A stretch of 14,635 bases of DNA, taken from JBECKQ01 sp040235375. GTDB lineage: Bacteria > Planctomycetota > Phycisphaerae > UBA1845. The notes under the pieces are model-generated. The model was not told where the DNA came from, made no database searches, and worked only from the letters and a program-made list of their open reading frames with translations. Position 1 is the stretch's first letter. Each line of letters begins with the position of its first letter. Below are positions 6,870-13,770 of the stretch, one piece after another. Location: positions 1 through 14,635 of the forward strand of contig JBECKQ010000097.1 in assembly GCA_040235375.1 (NCBI GenBank), given 5' to 3'. The position numbers were made by a program, and so were the translations under genes.

Positions 6870-7982
6870 CTACAGCCGGGGCGCCGGCCCGGTCGATTGC
6901 CTGAGGATGAGCTCCGTTTTGAACGTCCGCGACGGATTGACGCTGGACCCGTCAAGCATCCTTCGCCGTAACGCTCGATACGCCGAGTCCGCCATCTGGT
7001 GCAGGGGCTGCCGCACCGTCGTCAGCGGTGGGGCCAGCAGCGGCGCCGACGCCGGGTCATCGAAGCTGACGATGGAAATGTCCGCGGGAATGGAGAGGCC
7101 CGCCTGGCGGATGATCTGCATTGCCGCTAGGGCGAGATAAAAGCCGCCCGCCACGATCGCCGTCGGCCGGCTCGATTCCCGGACCCGCCTTCGCAGGACG
7201 TTGGCGCACTGCCCGTCCAGACCCAGGCAGTCGGTCGAAATCAGCGTGTCCCGGGCCGACAGTTGCAGCCTGTGAGCCGCGATCTCCGCCCGTGTCCCCG
7301 CGACTCGATCGCGAGAGTTGCTGAGATCCAGTGGCCCGGACAGCAACATGAGACGCCGGTGCCCCAGCTTGGCCAGGTGACGAACGGTTTCTCGAGCCCC
7401 GCCGAAGTTGTCGCTGTCGATGCAGGGCACGCGGCCACCGTGCAACGCCCCGCCGAGCACCACGACGGGCAGCAGCTCGGCGAGTTGCTCGACGTCGCGA
7501 CGCCGTTGCACCGCCGGGTGAATGCAGATCATCCCGTCTGTTTGCTTTCGCAGCGCCTGCCGGAGCCTGAACCGGTCGTGGAAGAAGAACTCGGCGTGCT
7601 CCTCATCAACTCGAGCCGCTCTTCGCAGGCCGTCCAGGATCGCGCTGTGGTAGTAATCATTGATGTTGACCTCGGGGTCGAGGACCAGCCCGATCGACAC
7701 GTGGCGTTCGGCCTCGATCGCCTCCCGCACGTTGTCGCATACGTACGTCCCCCGGCCGACCTCGCGGCGGAGCATGCCGGCCTCCACCAGCCGCTCCAAG
7801 GCCTTGTGCGCCGTGATCAGGCTGACGTTGAGCAGCGTGCCGATGTCCTTCGTGGACGGCAGTTTGGACCCCGCCCGAAGCTGACCGGCTCGTATCGCCT
7901 CCGTCAGGATGCGCTGCGTTTGCAGGTACTTCGGCGTCGGGTCAGCGACGTCGACCTTCGGCAGCATGATGTGCTCAGCCAT
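6870..7982 (-). CDS. Transcriptional regulator, GntR-type winged HTH + LacI/periplasmic-binding-protein-like effector domain
   Basis: 370 residues from ATG 7982. The frame extends upstream only through a TTG at 8105, while GGAGGGAG (7992-7999) lies about 9 bases before 7982. Residues 15-82 are a GntR winged helix: PTPKYLQTQRILTEAI, then LPSTKDIGTLLNVSLITAHKAL (helix-turn-helix) and the wing GRGTYV (76-81). From about residue 95 to the end is a LacI/GalR-type sugar-binding core: HVSIGLVLDPEVN, TDGMICIHPA, a hinge-region VPCIDSDNFGGARETVRHLAKLGHRRLMLLSG, RPTAIVAGG, and DISIVSFDDP...PPLTTVRQP. This is the AraR-like architecture, usually a repressor released by a small sugar ligand; the ligand cannot be read from sequence. 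Targets may include its own palindrome-rich upstream region and the downstream SGNH/lysA genes. It shows no frameshift or truncation. Confidence 0.9.
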   Translation of the reverse strand: MAEHIMLPKVDVADPTPKYLQTQRILTEAIRAGQLRAGSKLPSTKDIGTLLNVSLITAHKALERLVEAGMLRREVGRGTYVCDNVREAIEAERHVSIGLVLDPEVNINDYYHSAILDGLRRAARVDEEHAEFFFHDRFRLRQALRKQTDGMICIHPAVQRRRDVEQLAELLPVVVLGGALHGGRVPCIDSDNFGGARETVRHLAKLGHRRLMLLSGPLDLSNSRDRVAGTRAEIAAHRLQLSARDTLISTDCLGLDGQCANVLRRRVRESSRPTAIVAGGFYLALAAMQIIRQAGLSIPADISIVSFDDPASAPLLAPPLTTVRQPLHQMADSAYRALRRRMLDGSSVNPSRTFKTELILRQSTGPAPRL

Positions 7983-7991
7983 GGCGACCCG

Positions 7992-7999
7992 CTCCCTCC
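7992..7999 (-). promoter_or_regulatory. Shine-Dalgarno GGAGGGAG for the GntR/LacI regulator
   Basis: Minus-strand GGAGGGAG; its GGGAG part ends 9 bases before ATG 7982. It decides the start over an upstream TTG at 8105, which has no such site and would add 41 residues of Arg-rich sequence absent from the family pattern. Confidence 0.6.
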
Positions 8000-8141
8000 A
8001 CGGTTTTTCATGTGATGCCAGCGACCGTCGAAAATGCTCAACCCGCCCCCCGATCGCTTGATTTGCCGGTCGTCCGCGATTGTGCCGACGTGTCTCAATC
8101 CGCAACCCAACGCGGTACCCGATCGGGCATCGATACCGTAT

Positions 8142-8170
8142 GTTATATAATTATGCGATGATTTGCAATA
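8142..8170 (-). promoter_or_regulatory. Candidate promoter of the regulator gene
   Basis: Minus-strand TATAAC (8142-8147) as a -10 box with TATTGC (8165-8170) as a poor -35 box, 17 bases apart, inside the only AT-rich island of the gap. It would give a leader of about 150 bases. The -10 is good and the -35 weak, so the call is tentative. Confidence 0.3.
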
Positions 8171-8183
8171 CCCCGAACCCCCT

Positions 8184-8193
8184 ACGCATGCGT
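8184..8193. promoter_or_regulatory. Perfect 10-base palindrome ACGCATGCGT
   Basis: A perfect two-fold symmetric site just upstream of the candidate regulator promoter (14 bases from its -35). It could be an operator for a dimeric regulator such as the GntR/LacI protein downstream, but GC-rich palindromes of this length also arise by chance. Confidence 0.3.
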
Positions 8194-8219
8194 CGTTACG
8201 TCCGCGAATCAAACGCGCC

Positions 8220-8229
8220 CCCACGTGGG
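8220..8229. promoter_or_regulatory. Perfect 10-base palindrome CCCACGTGGG
   Basis: A second perfect two-fold symmetric site, centred 36 bases from ACGCATGCGT. Both have a YG/CR-type alternating core, but they are different sequences, so a single protein binding both is not evident. Listed as a candidate protein site only. Confidence 0.25.
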
Positions 8230-8279
8230 ATCACAGCGCCAGCCGGTGCAACGTGTCGGGACCGCGACGCGCGCGATGC

Positions 8280-8295
8280 CGTCCGCGCGCGGACG
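8280..8295. terminator. Perfect 16-base palindrome after the subtilase gene, terminator-like hairpin without T-run
   Basis: CGTCCGCGCGCGGACG is fully self-complementary and begins 12 bases beyond the subtilase stop codon (8308). As RNA it gives a 6-base stem with a CGCG loop. No U-run follows on the minus strand, so classic intrinsic termination is not shown. Position and strength suit a 3'-end hairpin or pause site. Confidence 0.45.
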
Positions 8296-8307
8296 CCTTG
8301 GTGGCAT

Positions 8308-11214
8308 CTACGACGTGAACCGTCGAAGCAGAGCGAGCGCCAGCACGGTCCAGATCACGCTGATCATGCCCACGCCGCAGGCCGCCCCGCTTGGATTGGG
8401 ATTGGGTGACGCCGTCGGGCTCGCACTGGCCCCCGGCGTCGGCGACGCCTCTCCCAGGACCGTCAGCCAATGTGTCGCCGTGATACCGGACGTGTTTGCG
8501 TCAGTAGTCACGTCCGCGGTGATGGGAAACGTCCCCGGAAACTCGTAGATGTGATAAACGCTGAGCCCGCCGGCCGAATTGCCGTCTCCGAGATCCCACT
8601 CCACCTGGAGCCCCTCCGACGAACTCAGACCGCTGATGTCTGCCGTCACGATGACTGCCAGAGGGGCGATGCCGGAAACGAGATCTGAATCCGGCGAGTC
8701 CGGGCTCGATACGCGAATGCGCACGGTCCCACTGCCGGTCTCACCGCCGTCCTGGCCACCCGGCGCGGAGACGTCGACGGCCACGGAGCGCTCGCCGACA
8801 TTGCCCTCCACGTCCGTCACGGTCAGCTTGGGGAAGAAACGCTGCGTGCCGGAGTCCACCACGTAGGTGTGCGTGGTCGTTCGCGCGTTCGCCGTGGTTC
8901 CATCATCGAAATCCCACACGAAGGACGCGATATCGAGCGACGACTCGGCGTTGCCGTTGAAAGTGACCATCAGTGGCGAGGTGCCGCTCAACGGCCTGAC
9001 CTCGATCGACACGCGCGGTTTCTGTGAGCCCGGCGGGAGAACCACGTCGCCGCCGTCGCCACTGCCGTCGCTGGGCTCGATGAGCTCCCCTGAATCGAGG
9101 ACGTTGCCGAGCGAATCGACGGACACGCCGAATCCGTACGTCGGCCGCCGACGCTGGGCCGACGAATTGGCCACCGAGTAAACGCCGAAATACTTGGTCC
9201 CGCTGGTAAGCGTGAAATTGTACAGCTCGGCGTCGACGTTCTGCACCACGGTCACGTCCAGCGTCGCCCCCGTGTCCGGATCGGTGACGCGCTGGCCGAC
9301 CGAGTAGAACACCTCGTCAGTCGGATGCCAGGAGAAGGGTGCGGCGCTCTCCACCACGAGCACCGTCGTCGTCGGCGCCGAAAAGATCTCCCCGCCGATC
9401 TCGCGGGCATCGTCGTTCTTGTTCCAGCGAATGGTGTTGCCTTCGACCCGTACGTTCGCCACGCGCTCGGGCCAGTAAAACCCGTCGGAGGTACGTTCGG
9501 CCGCAGTACCCGCGTTGACGCGGCCGTAGCCGTATCGCAGGCTCCGGCTCGTGATGCCGTCGTAAGCGGCCTGTTCGGGGTTGATCTTGTCGCACGTGTG
9601 CTCGATCGTGTTTCGCACCATCGTCGCGGTGAAGTTCGGTTCGATCGAGAGGATCTGCGCTGCAATGCCGCTCACGATTGCGGCGGCCGCCGACGTCCCG
9701 CCGAACACACTCGTGTAATTCGGGTCCGGCAGATCGGGATTGCCGAGATCATCCGCCCCGTTGTTGTTGTAACCCGGTTCGTCAAACGCCCCGTCGGTGT
9801 TGTCCGTCGTGATGATGCCGGGAAGCGACCCGGTCAGCGTGAAGTCGCTGCTGGGGGCGAGCACGTCGATCTCCCGCCCGTAATCGCTGTAACTCGCCGC
9901 CCGATCCAGCGAATTGCTCGCCCCGACCCCGATCACCTGGATCAGCGTGGCCAGGTCCTGGCCTGCCGCGACCTCGATCGCGGCAGGAGCCCCCGGCTCC
10001 ATTCCACTGCCGTTGCCCGAGGCGAATACGACCACCATCCCCAGGCCGCCGCGCCCCTCGCGAAATACAGTGTCCACCGCGCTGACAATCACGTCGGGAT
10101 TCGGCGTTCCCGGATCGAATCCCCAACTGTTGTTGTGAACGTCAACGGCCTGTGTTCGGGCGAAGCTGTAGGCGCTCGCCAACTGGCTCAGCGTTGCATA
10201 CGAGGTCAGTCCGCGGGAAACCGTGAACTTCGCTGCCGGCGCAACCCCCGAAATACCGAGATTGTTGCCACCGACGCCGGCGGCCACGCCTATCGTCGCC
10301 GTGCCATGCCGGTCGCCGATCGCCTGCGGGTTTGCCGCCGTCGCGCTGCGGACGTTGGTCACCACGTCGTGACTGATGCCCAGGTAGTTGTCCACCAGAT
10401 CCTCGTGCATCACATCGCACGCGTCCTCCAGCGCCCCGATGCGGGTGCCGGCCGCAGTGGTACGATTGAGCGCCGTTAGCATGTCGATGTCCGCATCATC
10501 CTTGATGATGTCGTCGTAGCCGAGCGTCTCCAGATGCCACTGATTCGCGGAGAACGTGTCCGTCTCCACCAGTTCCGGCGCGAATTGCTCAGTCCGCACC
10601 GGCATTCTGAAGTCCGGATGGGCGTACACCGTCCGGTCGTCCTCGTACAGCCGATTGGCCGTCTTCAGCTCGAGGCTCGCGGCGTCCCCCATTGGCTCGA
10701 CCACGTAGGTGTTTGCCAAACCGTCCACGGCCTGGACAAGACGCACCCGGTAGTCGGCAAACAACTGGTCCCGCTCCTGACTCGTGACCTCCGCCCGCAG
10801 TCGCAAGACGATCCGGCCGGAGCCGAGGATCGGCGCCCCGCCCGCCTGCATGCGGTACACCCGATTGACCGACTTGAACTCCGGCATCTGGCGAGTGCGC
10901 AGTTTCGCTTGCGTCGCGGCGTCGGCAGCGCGGAGGATGGCGAACCGGCCGGATTGGTCGCCCCAGGGCACCGCCTCCAGCGTACCCGCGCCGTTGGCTC
11001 GCATTCTCGCTCCCAGCTCGGCCCGATCGGCCGACTGGTCGAGCTCGACCGCCAACTCGGTCGCCGACCGAATCACCGGGTGGAAATTGCCGCCGGAATA
11101 GAAGCCGGACTCGTCGTTGGCGCTGCTCGGGGCCGTCCAGATCGCCAGGGCAAGAACGGCCGGCCAGACGAACGAGTACCGACCCGCGAGCCGTTCAAAA
11201 CAGCCGTTAGTCAT
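8308..11214 (-). CDS. Secreted S8 (subtilase, kexin-like) serine peptidase with PKD domains and C-terminal membrane tail
   Basis: 968 residues from ATG 11214, preceded by AAAGG (11225-11229) 10 bases away; a GTG at 11232 lacks a ribosome site. A signal peptide is clear (FVWPAVLALAIWTAPSSA, cleavage near residue 33). Residues about 130-205 resemble a fervidolysin-type prodomain ending VYAHPDF. The catalytic domain spans about 245-570: IGALEDACDVMHEDL holds Glu263 where subtilases have the catalytic Asp, then DRHGT (His303), FASGNG (oxyanion Asn401) and GGTSAAAA (Ser508). FASGNG and the GTSAAA box resemble kexin-type S8B members. A beta-rich segment follows (585-690), then two PKD domains (about 733-816 with WDFDDG, and 830-920 with WDLGDG), a Ser/Pro/Thr/Asn-rich linker, and ACGVGM plus a hydrophobic stretch ending LLRRFTS. 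The tail looks like a sorting or anchoring signal, so the protein is probably held at the cell surface. Substrate unknown. If Glu263 cannot replace Asp, activity would be low. Confidence 0.92.
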   Translation of the reverse strand: MTNGCFERLAGRYSFVWPAVLALAIWTAPSSANDESGFYSGGNFHPVIRSATELAVELDQSADRAELGARMRANGAGTLEAVPWGDQSGRFAILRAADAATQAKLRTRQMPEFKSVNRVYRMQAGGAPILGSGRIVLRLRAEVTSQERDQLFADYRVRLVQAVDGLANTYVVEPMGDAASLELKTANRLYEDDRTVYAHPDFRMPVRTEQFAPELVETDTFSANQWHLETLGYDDIIKDDADIDMLTALNRTTAAGTRIGALEDACDVMHEDLVDNYLGISHDVVTNVRSATAANPQAIGDRHGTATIGVAAGVGGNNLGISGVAPAAKFTVSRGLTSYATLSQLASAYSFARTQAVDVHNNSWGFDPGTPNPDVIVSAVDTVFREGRGGLGMVVVFASGNGSGMEPGAPAAIEVAAGQDLATLIQVIGVGASNSLDRAASYSDYGREIDVLAPSSDFTLTGSLPGIITTDNTDGAFDEPGYNNNGADDLGNPDLPDPNYTSVFGGTSAAAAIVSGIAAQILSIEPNFTATMVRNTIEHTCDKINPEQAAYDGITSRSLRYGYGRVNAGTAAERTSDGFYWPERVANVRVEGNTIRWNKNDDAREIGGEIFSAPTTTVLVVESAAPFSWHPTDEVFYSVGQRVTDPDTGATLDVTVVQNVDAELYNFTLTSGTKYFGVYSVANSSAQRRRPTYGFGVSVDSLGNVLDSGELIEPSDGSGDGGDVVLPPGSQKPRVSIEVRPLSGTSPLMVTFNGNAESSLDIASFVWDFDDGTTANARTTTHTYVVDSGTQRFFPKLTVTDVEGNVGERSVAVDVSAPGGQDGGETGSGTVRIRVSSPDSPDSDLVSGIAPLAVIVTADISGLSSSEGLQVEWDLGDGNSAGGLSVYHIYEFPGTFPITADVTTDANTSGITATHWLTVLGEASPTPGASASPTASPNPNPSGAACGVGMISVIWTVLALALLRRFTS

Positions 11215-11224
11215 GGGGTTGGAG

Positions 11225-11229
11225 CCTTT
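11225..11229 (-). promoter_or_regulatory. Shine-Dalgarno AAAGG deciding the subtilase start
   Basis: Minus-strand AAAGG ends 10 bases before ATG 11214. No purine-rich site precedes the alternative GTG 11232, six codons upstream, and the signal peptide is complete from the ATG. Confidence 0.45.
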
Positions 11230-11321
11230 CACGATTGGCTGGCGGCCGGGACCTCGCCCGATCGGGTGGATTGCCCGGGCCGGCGCCGGTTCCCACCGCG
11301 CGCGTCGGCGGGGGATCGAGG

Positions 11322-11367
11322 AATCACCGCGTGATGCAGATGCGCACTATACACCAAAATCACCGCG
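11322..11367 (-). promoter_or_regulatory. Candidate subtilase promoter between two AATCACCGCG repeats
   Basis: The 251-base gap before the subtilase gene contains minus-strand TATAGT (11346-11351), a one-mismatch -10 box, but no good -35. Exact direct copies of AATCACCGCG lie on both sides of it (11322-11331 and 11358-11367), 36 bases apart start to start. This geometry fits a regulated promoter with a leader of about 130 bases. The downstream part of the gap is very GC-rich. Confidence 0.35.
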
Positions 11368-11432
11368 AACGCATAGCGTCCGGGTACCCTCGCCTATTCT
11401 TTCGAACCCCAGGTGACTGTCAAGCTGGAGCA

Positions 11433-11456
11433 GCCCTCGCGAAGCGCCCTCGCGAA
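11433..11456. repeat. Tandem pair of GCCCTCGCGAA just past the macrodomain stop
   Basis: GCCCTCGCGAA occurs at 11433-11443 and again at 11446-11456, a 13-base period, 10 bases beyond the macrodomain stop codon. Each copy contains the near-palindrome TCGCGA. No terminator-like T-run is present. A short local duplication is the simplest reading. Confidence 0.6.
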
Positions 11457-11465
11457 CCCCGGGCC

Positions 11466-11996
11466 TCATCGAAACTCGCCGAGCGCCAGTTCGAACTCCT
11501 TCAGGATCGCTCCGGTGAACAACACCCATCGGACGCGCTGTGGCAGCGCCGACTGCGTCAGGAAGTCGACTGCTGTCTTTATGCCGACTCTCGCTCCCTC
11601 GAGGACCGGATACCCATAAATTCCGCAGCTTATCGCCGGGAACGCGACCACGCGGCATTCGTGCTCCGCCGCCAGCTCGAGCGACGTTCGGTAGCACGAC
11701 GCCAGCAGCTCGGCCTCGCCCTTGCCGCCGCCGCGATACACCGGCCCCACGGCATGAATGACGTACTGAGCCGGCAGTCGGTAGCCTCTGGTCAGCTTGG
11801 CTGAGCCGGTCGGGCAGCCTTGCAGCGTGCGGCACTCGGCCAGTAGTCCGGGGCCGGCTGCTCGATGGATCGCTCCGTCAACGCCACCGCCGCCCAGCAG
11901 CGACTCGTTCGCCGCGTTGACGATGGCATCCACTTGCTGATGGGTGATGTCGCCCTGGACGAGCTCGATTCGATCAATGGCTTCGTGTGTGTCCAT
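11466..11996 (-). CDS. Macrodomain protein, YmdB-like ADP-ribose/O-acetyl-ADP-ribose hydrolase
   Basis: 176 residues, the usual size of a stand-alone bacterial macrodomain. ATG 11996 has GGAGG (12004-12008) 7 bases upstream. ELVQGDIT (11-18), IVNAANESLLGGGGVDGAIHRAAG (25-48) and ISCGIYGYP (122-130) are the three ADP-ribose-binding segments in order, with the Asn30 and Asp40 used by the MacroD/YmdB class. Members bind ADP-ribose and hydrolyse O-acetyl-ADP-ribose or remove ADP-ribose from proteins, in the cytoplasm. It follows the kinase-type gene by 24 bases and its ribosome site lies in that gap, so the two are probably one transcript. No partner ADP-ribosyltransferase or sirtuin is seen in the window, so the source of its ligand is unknown. 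Confidence 0.92.
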   Translation of the reverse strand: MDTHEAIDRIELVQGDITHQQVDAIVNAANESLLGGGGVDGAIHRAAGPGLLAECRTLQGCPTGSAKLTRGYRLPAQYVIHAVGPVYRGGGKGEAELLASCYRTSLELAAEHECRVVAFPAISCGIYGYPVLEGARVGIKTAVDFLTQSALPQRVRWVLFTGAILKEFELALGEFR

Positions 11997-12003
11997 TGTA
12001 TGA

Positions 12004-12008
12004 CCTCC
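12004..12008 (-). promoter_or_regulatory. Shine-Dalgarno GGAGG of the macrodomain gene
   Basis: Perfect GGAGG on the minus strand, 7 bases before ATG 11996 and within the 24-base gap after the kinase-type gene stop (12021). It supports independent, efficient translation of the last gene of the group. Confidence 0.7.
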
Positions 12009-12020
12009 ACATTGGGTCGT

Positions 12021-13754
12021 TCACGGACTCTGTTCTGCCATCCGGGAAGCGATCCAACGGTATAGCTCGCGCCAGTCCCCGCGATCTGCCCTCCCCATCC
12101 GCTGGCAGAAGCGGCGGAGAACACGCGCCCGGTCAGCCGTAGTCAGGCCGCGCAGCGCGCGGTCGGCCGCGAGCGATGCGAGCGTCCATCGCCAGACATG
12201 CTCCGGCAGCGGTCTTCGCAGCGCCATTCCTTCGATTCCCCGCCAATACACCCGAACGTCGCCGGCGGCACACGTGACCCCCACACGGTGGAGAGCGGGA
12301 TTGCGTATGACCAGCCCGTGCGTGGCGGTATCGGCCAGCAGTCTTCCAGCCTGCTCGAGAGCCGACCGCCGCAGTGCACCCCGCTCGCGCGCCATCATTG
12401 CCGTGAAAGACACGCCCTCCTGGGGAGCAGCGGACAGCCACACGCAGTGGCGCACGAACACGGCGCCGCGTTCCACACACGCCAGGCCGCCCGCGGCGGG
12501 GATGCCCCGATGCAGCGCGAGCCAGCTCGTCCGGAAACGCCGCCAGGCCGGCGACCCGCCGAATCTCCATGTCAGACCGGCGACAGACCCTTCGCTGAAG
12601 AACGACTCGGCCGTCGAGTCGTTGCGCAGGGACGCAGGCTCGGCAAGTCGATTCGCCCACCCCTGCCGGTCGAGCGCCTCCCGGCTGACCGGCAGACTGC
12701 GATGCAGGTACCGGCGCCGCAGCGCCACCCAGGCCCGACCGCCGGGCGTCCGCATCTTTCCGAAGAACGCGTTGTCGCGTCCGATGCGCCGGTCGCGCTT
12801 GCGATACAGAATCTGTGCGTGGCGCTCGGCGCGGTCGAGAGCGAGTTTGGCAAACTGCTTGAACCGGCCGGCGGAGAAGCCGCCTTGCGTCAACTCGATG
12901 TACCGCTTCAGAAGTCGCAGCCGTTGAGACCTGCTTGCTCGCGATTGGAACCACTGATTCAAGGCCGCCAGGTTACGCGCGGCGGTCACGTCATCGACGG
13001 AACGGCCCCGCCGAGCACCGTACAGATCGACAAAGACGCAATGGAACGCCGCGTCCTTTCGCCGGACCAGTATGTTGCCCGGATGCATGTCCGCGGCCAC
13101 GAAGCGAGCTTCGTGCGCCGCGGCGAGAAGTCCGGCTACCCCCTCGATGAGACCATCAATCCGTTGCTTTCGGGCGGCCGCATCGCCCGTTGCGGCCACA
13201 TCCTCGAAGGCTTGCGACAGCGGAACAGCCTCTTCCTCCGCAGGCGACAACGTCAGCGAAACGCCCCGCTCGCCCGTCGCCCAGGCGACGATCTCCACCG
13301 CCGGCACGCCGTGCTCCGCCGCGTATCGACTCGCCCGGTATTCCGCCTTGGCCGGCGAGCCGCGTACGAGCGATTTGAGCCGCGCGCCGAATCGCGCGGC
13401 GAGATGCTCTTTCACGTAGAAACACGCCCTGCCACGGGGCCTGTTGCCTTCAGGCGTCGGATCGTGGGTGGCACGGTCCGGCGCAGCCAGGCCGTGGTTC
13501 TGCTCCACGGCGTGAATTACTGACGGGTAATGGACCAGCCACACGCGGCGAAGCTCGTTCGACTTGACCAGCGTCGCACGCGCTTCCTGCGTCCCCAGAA
13601 GTTCGACAACCGGCGCCAGCCGCGCCCGCCACGCTTCGCTGGCAAACGTCCATTCCAGATCCGGCGCGAAAAGCGCCGGGCGCTCCCGCCCATCCGCATC
13701 GCTTGCCGCCGGCAGGAGTTCTGTGTGATTGCCGGATGTGACGTCGAGTGTCAC
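12021..13754 (-). CDS. Tandem lipopolysaccharide kinase (Kdo/WaaP-type) protein, second half degenerate
   Basis: 577 residues from GTG 13754. The frame opens earlier but would run into the upstream sulfatase/TPR gene, which stops 16 bases before this start; a weak GGAAGAG precedes the GTG. Residues about 65-290 match the Kdo kinase/WaaP family, which phosphorylates sugars of the lipopolysaccharide core at the inner face of the membrane: CFYVKEH (ATP-site Lys115), AEYRA (Glu128), FVAADMHPGNILV (catalytic Asp222, Asn227) and VFVDLYGAR (metal-binding Asp243). Residues about 340-577 repeat the same outline: THGLVIRNPALHRVGV at the catalytic loop and VYWRGIEGM at the metal loop, lacking the Asp and Asn needed for phosphotransfer, so it is probably a pseudokinase. 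Residues 86-97 are encoded by a dispersed palindromic repeat. Other small-molecule kinases with this fold are possible. The neighbours suggest envelope glycan work. Confidence 0.82.
   Translation of the reverse strand: MTLDVTSGNHTELLPAASDADGRERPALFAPDLEWTFASEAWRARLAPVVELLGTQEARATLVKSNELRRVWLVHYPSVIHAVEQNHGLAAPDRATHDPTPEGNRPRGRACFYVKEHLAARFGARLKSLVRGSPAKAEYRASRYAAEHGVPAVEIVAWATGERGVSLTLSPAEEEAVPLSQAFEDVAATGDAAARKQRIDGLIEGVAGLLAAAHEARFVAADMHPGNILVRRKDAAFHCVFVDLYGARRGRSVDDVTAARNLAALNQWFQSRASRSQRLRLLKRYIELTQGGFSAGRFKQFAKLALDRAERHAQILYRKRDRRIGRDNAFFGKMRTPGGRAWVALRRRYLHRSLPVSREALDRQGWANRLAEPASLRNDSTAESFFSEGSVAGLTWRFGGSPAWRRFRTSWLALHRGIPAAGGLACVERGAVFVRHCVWLSAAPQEGVSFTAMMARERGALRRSALEQAGRLLADTATHGLVIRNPALHRVGVTCAAGDVRVYWRGIEGMALRRPLPEHVWRWTLASLAADRALRGLTTADRARVLRRFCQRMGRADRGDWRELYRWIASRMAEQSP
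13466..13497 (+). repeat. Dispersed palindrome, copy C, inside the kinase coding sequence
   Basis: Begins GGGTGGCACGGTCCGG and ends CAGGCCGTGG, matching copies A and B. CACGGTCCG pairs with CAGGCCGTG with one wobble and one mismatch. On the minus strand it is read in frame as NHGLAAPDRATH, between VWLVHYPSVIHAVEQ and GRACFYVKEH, just before the ATP-site lysine of the first kinase domain. The insertion keeps the reading frame and sits in a loop position. Confidence 0.7.
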
Positions 13755-13770
13755 AGCTCTCTTCCGCGTG

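Larger units (their letters stand above)
7983..8307. other. Gene-free region upstream of the regulator, rich in palindromes
   Basis: 325 bases between the regulator start and the subtilase stop codon. It holds no convincing gene; open frames here lack ribosome sites and family patterns. It contains the regulator's ribosome site, an AT-rich island (8138-8168) and three perfect palindromes of 10, 10 and 16 bases, listed separately. Both flanking genes run on the minus strand, so it should contain the end of the subtilase transcript and the promoter of the regulator. Confidence 0.6.

Noticed and set aside
7263..8015. Plus-strand open frame (250 residues) opposite the regulator
   Set aside because: No recognisable pattern; the regulator frame has both a winged helix and a LacI-type core.
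9325..10479. Plus-strand open frame (384 residues) opposite the subtilase
   Set aside because: Antisense shadow of the catalytic domain, no ribosome site or motifs.
11279..11288. CCGGCGCCGG palindrome in the gap before the subtilase
   Set aside because: Short GC-only palindromes are expected often in DNA this GC-rich, and nothing around it supports a role.
12198..13523. Plus-strand open frame (441 residues) opposite the kinase gene
   Set aside because: Shadow frame; the minus strand shows a clear kinase active site.
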